In this document: positions 8,925-17,020 of the stretch, piece by piece | Layout: every line of letters begins with the position of its first letter | How positions within the stretch are numbered: position 1 is the first letter of the stretch | Assembly (NCBI GenBank): GCA_963676725.1 | Contig: OY781463.1 | Coordinates: 4,836,001-4,900,000 of the forward strand | From: G963662905 sp963676725 | GTDB taxonomy: Bacteria > Bacteroidota > Bacteroidia > Bacteroidales > WRLA01 | Reading direction: 5' to 3' | Length of the DNA: 64,000 bases | Program-made: the position numbers and the translations under genes | Notes under the pieces: generated by a model | What the model was told of the DNA's origin: nothing | What the model saw: only the letters and a program-made list of their open reading frames with translations | Database searches by the model: none

Positions 8925-9581
8925 TTATTTGGTTAATAGAAAGGTGTTAAAAGAATTCAATTGGGTTAAGGGAGCATAGGCAAGAAAACTTCCTGGCAAA
9001 AGCATTTTTTTATCGGTAGGAAAATGAATGCTGTCAAAGCGGTTGTTGGTAAGATTGAAACCGGCTTCAAAAAAAGCATTATAAACCAACTCGGTACAGT
9101 ATAACTTTTCCTGATCTGAAAGGTCGAACGCATGATCAAATTCGATTGCTTTTTCATAGAAGTTATGTGCTGTTTCTGCTGCCTTTTCTTTTGTTTTTGT
9201 ATCGCAGCGGACGCGATAAAGGGCCCCCGAAGAACAACGTTTAAATGAAAAGAAATCTTTGGGCAATTCCTTTTTTACATATTCGGGGCCTTTGCTTTCG
9301 TCGGGAACAGCGTGTATAATAAATGGGCAGCCGTTCTCGCGTACGATCATGCCAACATGTGAAAAATTACTATGTGCATCTGTCATAAAAACGGCGTAGC
9401 TGCTCAGGCTTTTGCCCCTTCTGAATACTAAATCACCGTCCTGCATTTCAGTAATCCCCGAAAGAAATCCGCTTAAACGGTTTTCATGTGAAATCCTTTG
9501 TGCTAATTGCATACTAAAGTGAATCAGTGCAATGCACAAAGCGATCCGTGCTAAAACTTTTATTGTGTAAATAGTTTTCAC
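8925..9581 (-). CDS. YiiX/YebB-like permuted NlpC/P60 (papain-fold) hydrolase
   Basis: 218 residues with an N-terminal hydrophobic anchor (about 8-28). The circularly permuted papain-fold order is clear: DGDLVFRRG opens the domain, the catalytic His comes first (FSHVGMI, His75) and the catalytic Cys last (LYCTELVYNAF, Cys162). Members cleave amide bonds in cell wall peptides or acyl-lipid linkages; the substrate here is unknown. The anchor places it in the envelope. First gene of a two-gene minus-strand unit with the DUF4878 lipoprotein. Confidence 0.82.
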   Translation of the reverse strand: MKTIYTIKVLARIALCIALIHFSMQLAQRISHENRLSGFLSGITEMQDGDLVFRRGKSLSSYAVFMTDAHSNFSHVGMIVRENGCPFIIHAVPDESKGPEYVKKELPKDFFSFKRCSSGALYRVRCDTKTKEKAAETAHNFYEKAIEFDHAFDLSDQEKLYCTELVYNAFFEAGFNLTNNRFDSIHFPTDKKMLLPGSFLAYAPLTQLNSFNTFLLTK

Positions 9582-9873
9582 TTTTCAAAGGTCGGTATAA
9601 ATATCAAGAAAGGCAATAGGGCAGATGAACTATTTTTGGTCTATAAGATTAGATCATTTGCAAATCAATTGCCCTTGGCTGTATTTATTTAAAACAGTGA
9701 GTATTATTCCTTCCGATGCCAAAATTTCAGTAAAGGGAGGAGAAATCTAAAAATTCCGGAATAGATAAGAATTATGGATTTATCGACCAATCTCGTATAG
9801 GATTTACTGTGCAAAAAGCAGACACCGGCTTTTTAGTAAATGTGAATTATTTCAAGCACCTGCTTCAACTTGA
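9582..9873. other. Intergenic stretch, no supported gene
   Basis: Nothing coding. The phrase GATGAACTATTTTTGGTCT at 9625-9643 recurs with one change at 11601-11619, and GGAGAAATCTAAAA occurs near 9760, resembling the end motif of the palindromic repeats at 209-221 and 12132-12144. This suggests decayed repeat DNA. Confidence 0.4.
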
Positions 9874-11376
9874 TTATCCTTTCTTTTTGATATTTATATA
9901 CTGACCGATCAGTTGTTTTTGAAGTTTATTCCATGAGATGGCATAAAATAGCATCAGCACATAATCGGTAAGTTTTAGATAAAGGGAGCGTTTGCCTGAG
10001 TTCCATTCAAGGTTGTTGTTCAGGCCGTCTGGTTTATCATTGATTTTGTTTTCAAGGACCATGCGGCCATAGTTGTGATTGGTGCCATAAGCCCAATAGG
10101 CAGCTTTCAAACTGCGTGTACGCCAAAGTGTTTTAAACATCATTTTTCGGAAGTTGTCTTTATTGTACATGCTCCAATAAATATTTTGCATGATTTTTTC
10201 CAGTTCTTCCCTGCTCAGTTTTGACGTGCCCATGGTGGCATGCACAAAGTGATAATGCTGCCAGTCGTTTGGGAAATTATTGAGGACGATTTTATTTTCA
10301 TCCCTCATGCGAAAATAGAGGCCGGTGCCCGGCAAAGGAGTCATAATGCTCAATTGCATGGCGTCTATTCCGCTTCTGCGAACAAAATCGCGGCGAGCAA
10401 ACAATTCGTCTTTGCCGTCGCTTTCCATGCCAAAAATCATGGCTCCCAATATAGCGATGCCATGCTTGTGTATTTTTCGTATTCCAATTTTATAAGAATC
10501 TACGCCTCTTTTCAGGTTGAGCCGTTTTTTTACGTCAGAAAGAGCCTGTTCTGTTTCGGCTTCAATGCCTAATAAAATTAAGGTGCAACCACTCTTTGCG
10601 GCCCAGCGTAATACGTTATCATCATCAGCAAAGTTGATGGAAGCCTGGCCAAGCCATAGTTTTTTTATCCCCCTTTCTACCATGCCCTTAAAAAGGCTGA
10701 TGGCCCTTTGACGTGAGTGTTTGTTGTTGTTCACCAAATGATCATCAACAATAAAGCAATAGGGGCGCTGCATCTCTTCCATTTCATCCAACACATCCTC
10801 AATGGGTCGTTCGCGGTATTTCTTGCCGCACATCTGGGTTACAGAGCAGAAGTCGCAGCCCATAGGGCAGCCACGCGATGTTTGAATCAGGTCATAGACA
10901 TAAGGGTAATGAAATATATCGCGCCTAGCTTTGGGAATCAGTTCCACGGGTACAATGCCTCCTTTATAAAGCGGAGCGGGCTTCCCCGATTCAAAATCCT
11001 TTAAAAACAGCGGCCATACTATTTCTGCTTCTCCGCTGACAACGGTGTCTACATGCTGCATAACCTCTTCAGTCATCATGCTTGCATGAATGCCTCCCAT
11101 CACGGTATGTATGCCTTTTTCACGATACATGGCTGCTATTTCATAAGCCCTTACAGCATTGGCAGTAAAAGACGTGAGCCCTAACAGATCAGCAGGGCGA
11201 AACGTCAGCTCCTCGAAACTTTCGTCCACAAATTCAATTTCCCAATGTTCGGGTGTTAAAGCGGCAATTACGCCCAGTGCTAAGGGCATATGACTTGAAC
11301 TTGGATGGCCGACAAAACCTTTCGCCAAAGAGTTTACCGGATTTACCAGCAGTAGTTTGTATTTTTTTTTGTTCAC
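9874..11376 (-). CDS. B12-binding-domain radical SAM protein
   Basis: 500 residues. The N-terminal Rossmann-like cobalamin-binding domain (about 5-130) has PLALGVIAAL, LLGLTSFTANAVRAYEIA and VMGGIHASMM. The radical SAM domain follows with the [4Fe-4S] motif C170-x3-C174-x2-C177 in SRGCPMGCDFC. A C-terminal region of about 130 residues resembles that of BchE/HpnP-like proteins. The family does SAM-dependent methylation, cyclisation or similar radical chemistry, often on lipids or antibiotics; the substrate cannot be told. It stands alone on the minus strand, with the palindromic repeat copy 2 in the long gap upstream. Confidence 0.87.
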   Translation of the reverse strand: MNKKKYKLLLVNPVNSLAKGFVGHPSSSHMPLALGVIAALTPEHWEIEFVDESFEELTFRPADLLGLTSFTANAVRAYEIAAMYREKGIHTVMGGIHASMMTEEVMQHVDTVVSGEAEIVWPLFLKDFESGKPAPLYKGGIVPVELIPKARRDIFHYPYVYDLIQTSRGCPMGCDFCSVTQMCGKKYRERPIEDVLDEMEEMQRPYCFIVDDHLVNNNKHSRQRAISLFKGMVERGIKKLWLGQASINFADDDNVLRWAAKSGCTLILLGIEAETEQALSDVKKRLNLKRGVDSYKIGIRKIHKHGIAILGAMIFGMESDGKDELFARRDFVRRSGIDAMQLSIMTPLPGTGLYFRMRDENKIVLNNFPNDWQHYHFVHATMGTSKLSREELEKIMQNIYWSMYNKDNFRKMMFKTLWRTRSLKAAYWAYGTNHNYGRMVLENKINDKPDGLNNNLEWNSGKRSLYLKLTDYVLMLFYAISWNKLQKQLIGQYINIKKKG

Positions 11377-11883
11377 GAGTATACGAGATTATTGGAGATG
11401 CTGCAATCAAACTCAGCGCCGGCAGAATAGCACAGAATGAGTCGAAAGTTTTTATTCTATCTATTTGCGTGACTTTTGCAAAAATTGTACATAAATATTC
11501 ATCCGCACTATTCAGAAAGCAGGTCTTCTCTTCTATGTTTTTAGTATTACTAATTATTCATGGCAAAATTCGGAATAATTTTTCATAAATGAAGTAGCAA
11601 AGATGAACTGTTTTTGGTCTGTAGTGAGGGATTTTGAATATACTGAAAATTATCTCTCCCGGATGTTAACTTCTTGGATGGCTTTTGATCACCTTTTCTG
11701 TAAGTAATCAATACATAAACAAGTCTAAATTTCCCTTGCAAAAAGATATTGATTCCGATAAATGTCCGAAGCGTGTCTATATGAATGTTTGCATGGATGG
11801 TTCTCCGAAAAGCACCGGACATCATATTTATTATTTTGAGGTGTTCAAATAAATACTTAACCTAATCGGTTGTTACATTGATA
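11377..11883. other. Intergenic stretch upstream of the radical SAM gene
   Basis: No supported gene. It shares a 19-bp phrase (11601-11619, one mismatch) with 9625-9643. A reading frame at 11583-11825 on the minus strand is open but has no recognisable family and ends in low-complexity sequence. Confidence 0.4.
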
Positions 11884-11923
11884 ATTAGATTTCTCCCGCA
11901 GGATCTTCACTTCGTTTTGATCC

Positions 11924-12209
11924 CTTGGTCGAAAAGACAGGATTCGTTAGGGAGCAGACAAAAGTGGCGCGCGGACATATATATTTTAAAGTTATTGTGT
12001 CCGCGCGCCACTTTTGTCTATCTATATTTCACCATCTTGTCTTTTCGACTGAGGTCATTTTTCTTAGTTACAGTGTTTTATATTCTTTTTGATATAGAAC
12101 ACTCATTAAATTACAAACATAAGATGACCGAGGGAGAAATCTAAAACAACATTCATTGAAATATACTGAATTTCATTGCTTAGCCTAAGTACTCAATTGA
12201 ACACCTCAT
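11924..12209. repeat. Nested palindromic repeat, copy 2 (complete, loop inverted relative to copy 1)
   Basis: 286 bp aligned with 1-286. The complete outer boundary is visible here: TTAGATTTCTCCC (11885-11897) and GGGAGAAATCTAA (12132-12144) form a perfect 13-bp inverted pair. The middle pair contains GTCGAAAAGACAGG / CTTGTCTTTTCGAC, and the inner 22-bp perfect arms (about 11955-11976 and 11997-12018) enclose a 20-bp loop that is the exact reverse complement of the copy 1 loop. It lies in the divergent gap between the radical SAM gene and the AbgT transporter gene. No ORF. Confidence 0.92.
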
Positions 12210-12388
12210 TTATTATTAAAGTATTTCAAGGCAGAAGTTTTTTTTAAAAGACTAAACAAATTCTTTAATAATAGGTTATTTAACTGATAGTTGACTTAAT
12301 CGCCGGTTCTTAAAGTGCAGATATTCTGCGAAATTCAGTAATGAAAGCTCCGGTCGCTCATTTGATTTGCTAAAATGCTTTAAAATCT

Positions 12389-13897
12389 ATGAAGAAAATA
12401 CGAATTAATATCTTGGGAGGGGTCGAAAAAGTTGGAAATGCCCTGCCTCACCCTGCAGCTTTATTCGCATTATTTGGTCTAATTACCTTGCTGCTTTCGT
12501 TAGTGGGCTATTATCTTCAATGGCAAGGAATTAATCCGGCGAACGGAGAAACTGTAAAAGTGGTCAACCTTCTTTCTAGGGATGGCCTCCATAAGATCCT
12601 TCTTGAAATGGTAAGCAGTTATACCGGTTTTGCCCCTTTGGGCATTGTGATGGTGGCAATGCTTGGAATAGGCATTGCAGAAAGTAGCGGATTGATAAAA
12701 TCTGCGATAAACCTTTTGCTTCTTAAAGCGCCAAGAAATTCGGTTACTTTTCTGATTGTTTTTACAGGCATACTGTCAAATACAGCGTCAGACTTAGGAT
12801 ATATCCTGATTATTCCTTTAGCAGGCATTATTTTTCAATCCTTGGGCAGGCATCCAATTGCCGGGATGGCGGCGGCTTTTGCAGGGGTAAGCGGTGGTTT
12901 TAGTGCAAATTTGTTTATTGGAACAATCGATCCTCTGCTTGCAGGTTTATCCACAGAAGCTGCACAAATCTTAGACCCGGATTATTATGTAATGCCGACA
13001 GCCAATTATTATTTTTTGGTAGTGTCGACTTTTGTTATTTCGATTGCAGGGACATGGGTGACCAAAGCGATTGTTGAGCCGCGTTTGGGAACATATAAAG
13101 GCGATGTTGTAAAAGAAGAAATTACCAATTTAAGCAGGAGAGAAAAAAAAGGATTGATGTGGGCAGGCATTGTTTTCCTGTTTTTTGTGGTTTTAATTGC
13201 TTTAGGGCTTATTCCTGATCAGGGGATTTTACGTGCTGATGACAATACAGTGCTTCATTCGCCTGTTCTTAAGGGATTTATTGCTGTTTTATTTCTTATT
13301 GCCGGCACCTGTGGAGTTGTCTATGGATATGTGAGTGGCACCTTTAAGAAGCATGAAGATGTGATTTCAGGCATGAACAGTAGTTTTAAAAGTTTGGTTT
13401 CCTTTTTGGTTTTGGTCTTTTTTGCTTCGCAATTTGTTGCCTGGTTTAAATGGAGCCAATTGGGGATTCTGGTTGCCGTGAAGGGGGCTTCATTTCTTCA
13501 AAGTGCTGATATAGGACTTATTCCAATGGTCATTATTTTTATTATCATCTCCGGTATTATTAATATGTTTATGGGGAGCGCATCGGCGAAATGGGCAATT
13601 ATGGGTCCTGTTTTTATTCCTATGTTTATGCTGTTGGGGTATTCCCCTGAATTGTCACAGGCAGTTTATCGGATAGGAGATAGTGTTACGAATCTAATTT
13701 CCCCTATGATGAGCTTTTTTGCTTTGATTATCGTTTATTTTGAAAAATATGATCCAAAAGCAGGGATTGGCTCTCTTATTGCCACAATGTTGCCTTACTC
13801 TATTGCCTTTTTTGTTGCATGGACTTTACTCATGATTGCATGGATACTGATTGGTTTGCCGCTGGGCCCGGATTCGGGATTGTACTATGTGAGATAA
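12389..13897 (+). CDS. abgT: AbgT-family transporter
   Basis: 502 residues, the expected length for AbgT/MtrF. It opens with VEKVGNALPHPAALFALFGL and has about 10-12 hydrophobic segments plus two re-entrant hairpin signatures (SNTASDLGYILIIPLAG around 130 and GSASAKWAIMGPVFIPMF around 400), the latter diagnostic of the family. AbgT imports p-aminobenzoyl-glutamate for folate synthesis; MtrF-like members export sulfonamides. Which direction applies here is not visible, and no peptidase of the abgA/B type is next to it. Located in the inner membrane. The symbol names the family. Confidence 0.88.
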   Translation: MKKIRINILGGVEKVGNALPHPAALFALFGLITLLLSLVGYYLQWQGINPANGETVKVVNLLSRDGLHKILLEMVSSYTGFAPLGIVMVAMLGIGIAESSGLIKSAINLLLLKAPRNSVTFLIVFTGILSNTASDLGYILIIPLAGIIFQSLGRHPIAGMAAAFAGVSGGFSANLFIGTIDPLLAGLSTEAAQILDPDYYVMPTANYYFLVVSTFVISIAGTWVTKAIVEPRLGTYKGDVVKEEITNLSRREKKGLMWAGIVFLFFVVLIALGLIPDQGILRADDNTVLHSPVLKGFIAVLFLIAGTCGVVYGYVSGTFKKHEDVISGMNSSFKSLVSFLVLVFFASQFVAWFKWSQLGILVAVKGASFLQSADIGLIPMVIIFIIISGIINMFMGSASAKWAIMGPVFIPMFMLLGYSPELSQAVYRIGDSVTNLISPMMSFFALIIVYFEKYDPKAGIGSLIATMLPYSIAFFVAWTLLMIAWILIGLPLGPDSGLYYVR

Positions 13898-14059
13898 TGG
13901 AAAATGAAAAACTGTATTGATATCAAACTCCGTAGGAATGACATTATTATAGCAAATGGTGTAATATATTGATTATAAACACTGAAAGGGGTGACACTTC
14001 CGTATTAATATCTGGGATTTTAGATGGGTTTCCTTCTCCTTAGGCATGGTTCCGAGGAT
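13898..14059. other. Short intergenic stretch with repeat-like phrase
   Basis: The segment near 13926-13950 (AACTCCGTAGGAATGACATT) resembles a phrase I recall as common between genes in Bacteroidota. No gene is supported. Confidence 0.3.
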
Positions 14060-14093
14060 CTGCCTGTTAAGAGCTTACAGGCAGGGGAGTTTT
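14060..14093 (+). terminator. Probable terminator after abgT
   Basis: Perfect 8-bp stem CTGCCTGT / ACAGGCAG (14060-14067 / 14077-14084) followed by GGGAGTTTTATT. It lies 160 bp after the stop and just downstream of the convergent gene. Confidence 0.55.
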
Positions 14094-14118
14094 ATTCATG
14101 CAGATGCAAAACAGCGCT

Positions 14119-15264
14119 CTATTTTATAAATTTATGAGGGTAGTTGGGCATGCGATTCTGAAAAGTTAATACCGATTCTTTTACGATTACGCCTTTATCA
14201 ATATTGATTGCTTTTCGAATTGTAGGATCATTCATCCAGCTTGAATGGCCTCCTAAAATCGTTGGCAAATAAACAATGAGTGCAGCAGAAATTGACCTTG
14301 AGGCGCTTTCCCACAAATAACTTGGCGTATGATCAACGGCATAATAGTGCACGTTTTCGATATTCAGAATTGGCTCTTTAAAGCTTGTGGGTTTCGCAAA
14401 ATAGAACCCCATCCCTTCATCGCAACTTACATCAATAATCAGGCTTCCGGCTTTGAGAGTATCTTTTTCATTTTCTGTCACAAAATGGATGGGATTGTCT
14501 GTATCCTGATAGGTGCCATTTATAATGATCTCAGATTCACGAATTAAATCGGACAATGGGTGAACTGTACCATCATGTTCTATGGTTACCATTCTGGCTT
14601 CCCCGGGGCCGCCTTCACGAATACGCACATAGTTCACGTCTAAAATTTCTTCACGAACTTCATGGTCCGGCCTTTGGATGCAAATTGTAATATCTCTGAA
14701 GCCATGCGATTTAAGTGCATAAATAGCCCCACGGCTCACTGCACCAAAACTGAAAATAATTACCTTGCGCTGGTTCCCGTAATGCCCATCAATGCCTCTT
14801 AATTGCAGTGCATGAATCACGGCGCAATAACCGGCCATTTCATTATTCTTATAAAATGTGTGCCTTCCAATTTGGCCGGAAGGAGTCCAAACAAACATAT
14901 CCTCAAAGGCAATGAGTGTTAATTTTCTGTCGATTGCAGTTTGGGTGATATCGCCTTGCTGAGCACAATGTGGATAACCCCATATGAATCCGCCTTCACG
15001 TATTTCCTGCAAATCTGCCAATACAGGTTTTGCAATGATTACAGATCCGGTTTCAGTTAATAATTCGTGCCGTGACGCAACCCCACCGCTGCGAGAAATA
15101 AAATAATCATCATTTAGGTCAAAGGCTTTGCCATATCCCTTTTCGAAAATTAATTGTTTTCTGATATTCAGTGGTAAACGTGACAGATGATCCGGATGAA
15201 TGGGGACACGCTTTTCGTCTTCTTTTTTTGAAGTTCCTATAACCCCTAAGCTTTGTATTTTCAT
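14119..15264 (-). CDS. N5-(carboxyethyl)ornithine synthase-like / alanine dehydrogenase-PNT family oxidoreductase
   Basis: 381 residues from the Met of MKIQSLGVIGTSKKEDEKRV (15264); eleven upstream codons are left out because the family starts at this strand. The N-terminal half, with KRVPIHPDHLSRL and FEKGYGKAFDLNDDYF, is the alanine dehydrogenase/transhydrogenase N-domain. KNNEMAGYCAVIHAL and the NAD-binding VIIFSFGAVSRGAIYAL (around residues 170-190) follow. The nearest named enzyme by pattern is Lactococcus N5-(carboxyethyl)ornithine synthase, which reductively condenses pyruvate with ornithine (an opine-type reaction). The true amino acid and keto acid are unknown. Monocistronic. Confidence 0.72.
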   Translation of the reverse strand: MKIQSLGVIGTSKKEDEKRVPIHPDHLSRLPLNIRKQLIFEKGYGKAFDLNDDYFISRSGGVASRHELLTETGSVIIAKPVLADLQEIREGGFIWGYPHCAQQGDITQTAIDRKLTLIAFEDMFVWTPSGQIGRHTFYKNNEMAGYCAVIHALQLRGIDGHYGNQRKVIIFSFGAVSRGAIYALKSHGFRDITICIQRPDHEVREEILDVNYVRIREGGPGEARMVTIEHDGTVHPLSDLIRESEIIINGTYQDTDNPIHFVTENEKDTLKAGSLIIDVSCDEGMGFYFAKPTSFKEPILNIENVHYYAVDHTPSYLWESASRSISAALIVYLPTILGGHSSWMNDPTIRKAINIDKGVIVKESVLTFQNRMPNYPHKFIK

Positions 15265-15297
15265 GAATACTCCTTTGTTTATTTTATTGTAAAACAA

Positions 15298-15817
15298 ATT
15301 ATTGTCGGTCCGACGATCCGTAATTCAAAGAGGAATTATTTGCTGGAGAGAAAGGTTTTTGAGTGCAGCAAAATACTTCAGGGCAGATTGAAATCAAAAA
15401 TGGTATAAACCTCCCGTAAAGGTAGTCTATTTAATCGGGAATTGCAGGAATTAAAAAATTGATAATAAATAAGTTAGAATAAATTTTAGTCAAATAGAGC
15501 GCACAGCAGTGCAATGCAGCGCATTTCAATGGCTTGAATTATATTTTGTATGCAGGAAGACAAACATTTAGGAGTTGTCTATTTTGGTAAATTTCGATTA
15601 TCTCTCGCTTTTGTCGGATTCGGGTTTAAACGGGATTATCGACCATTGGATCGAAACGAAGTGAAGAATGGGAAAATCTATTATTCTATGAAATAATCTA
15701 TTAGGATATGGATTTTGTGTTAGGGATTACAAATCTGCGCCAGCGGTTGTAGTTGGATTTCTGAGTCGACTTTCTTCCTGCGTATCGAGAAGGCTGTTTT
15801 TTGGAGTTTAAGGGCAA
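15298..15817. repeat. Repeat-rich intergenic region with REP-like unit at 15724-15746
   Basis: No gene. A GGATTACAAATC-TGCGCCAGCGG unit (15724-15746) has relatives at 37914-37936 and 38200-38222. The phrase GATCGAAACGAAGTGAAGA (15649-15667) matches the reverse complement of 11904-11922 at 18 of 19 positions, linking this region to the palindromic repeat family. Confidence 0.6.
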
Positions 15818-15869
15818 AAGGGGCGCGCTGACGCATTAATCTTTAAGTTAAAATGTCAGCGCGCCCCTT
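15818..15869. repeat. GC-rich stem-loop, diverged relative of the 1-286 palindrome
   Basis: Perfect 15-bp arms AAGGGGCGCGCTGAC / GTCAGCGCGCCCCTT with a 22-nt A+T loop. The arm shares CAAAAGnGGCGCGCnGAC with the inner arms at 33-54 and 11955-11976. It starts 16 bases after the stop of the carboxypeptidase gene and may act as its terminator on the minus strand. Confidence 0.75.
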
Positions 15870-15884
15870 GATTCTATAGAGATA

Positions 15885-17009
15885 CTACCTCAGCTCTTTT
15901 ACCAACGATCGGATTGGAAATAGAATGCTTCGTCCAAAATTAACGCTGCGTTCGGGCGACCAGCCGCTATATTCGTCGGGCAGGTCGGCATTGTCTTTAA
16001 AAGGCATTTCAATGGTCATCGAAAGGCATTTAAAGCGTTCACCAATTTGCTTTGAGCCAATCGAAAGATTGGCTTCGCCGGGCTTGTTTTTGGGATAGCC
16101 ATGCCTGGTCTGGAAATCAGGGTTAACCTCTTTCCATTTATTCAGGAATTTATCCAGCAATCTGCTCAGCCGCTTGTCAAAAGAGGGAATGCCTTCGATA
16201 GAGGAGATAAAATTATAGGGCAATCCTTCATCACCATGAATATCGAGAAAAAGGTCGCAACCGACTTTGTCCATTTCGTTTAAGAGGTAAAAAACTTCTG
16301 GGCTTTTTTCTTTAGAAGGGTTTGCCCATTCGCGGTTGAGGTTGGTTCCAAGCGTATTGCAGCGCAGGTTTCCGGCAATGGTTCCATCAGGATTTAGGTT
16401 TGGCACTAAATAAAAAGCAGCATCTTTTAGCAAAGTAAGGCTTTCGGCATCACTATCATCAATAATCCTGTCGATAAAACCTTCCATAAACCATTCTGCC
16501 ATACTTTCTCCGGGATGCTGGCGCGCCACTACCCAGATTTTCCTTTTTGCCTTTGGATTTCCAACAATCAGCAAATCCAGATCTCGTCCTTCGGCGGTTT
16601 GTCCCAGAACTTTATGGCGGCACATTTCGGAATGCTGCGCATTATGCACCAAACCAAGATGACGCTCATAGCTATAGGGTGCAAAATAGGCGAAAAACAC
16701 AGAGTCCTGATCGGGTTTAAAATGCCAGATTAGTTTTCCATCTTCGTAGGATGTGGGAATTGCAAACCAACTTTCCCTGTCATAAGATCCACGCACTTCA
16801 TAATCTTCCCAGCCTTCCGGATAGGAAGCATCGGACGCATTATTAATAACCAACTGGCATTCAACACCTTTAGCGCCGCTAAGGCGGAAGTAGAACCATT
16901 GAAAATAATCACTTTTTGTGTCTTTTCTAATGTCGAGCCAAAAACTACCGTGATGGTCTTGTCGTTTTACGATAATATTACCACCATCAAAATTTGAAGA
17001 AATATTCAT
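15885..17009 (-). CDS. M14 metallocarboxypeptidase, cytosolic carboxypeptidase (CCP)-like
   Basis: 374 residues with no signal peptide. An N-terminal beta domain (about 1-125), typical of CCP/Nna1-like enzymes, precedes the M14 domain. Zinc ligands are His165 and Glu168 (RQHPGESMAEWF) and His258 (FLDIHGDEG). NPDGTIAGNLRCNTLGTNLN is the substrate-binding segment, and the catalytic Glu is Glu334 in SMTIEMPFKDN. Eukaryotic relatives remove C-terminal glutamates; bacterial substrates are not established. It is 11 bp downstream of the YwqK-like gene on the same strand, so co-transcription is likely. Confidence 0.88.
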   Translation of the reverse strand: MNISSNFDGGNIIVKRQDHHGSFWLDIRKDTKSDYFQWFYFRLSGAKGVECQLVINNASDASYPEGWEDYEVRGSYDRESWFAIPTSYEDGKLIWHFKPDQDSVFFAYFAPYSYERHLGLVHNAQHSEMCRHKVLGQTAEGRDLDLLIVGNPKAKRKIWVVARQHPGESMAEWFMEGFIDRIIDDSDAESLTLLKDAAFYLVPNLNPDGTIAGNLRCNTLGTNLNREWANPSKEKSPEVFYLLNEMDKVGCDLFLDIHGDEGLPYNFISSIEGIPSFDKRLSRLLDKFLNKWKEVNPDFQTRHGYPKNKPGEANLSIGSKQIGERFKCLSMTIEMPFKDNADLPDEYSGWSPERSVNFGRSILFPIRSLVKELR

Positions 17010-17020
17010 AAGCTGTATTT

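Noticed and set aside
1121..11443. ACAGAATGAGTC-like 12-mers at about 1126, 1950 and 11432
   Set aside because: Too short and variable to claim as a repeat family by eye.
11583..11825. 80-residue minus-strand frame starting MMSGAFRRTIH
   Set aside because: The GAFRR start recalls an AraC tail, but nothing after it fits and the end is low complexity; treated as non-coding.
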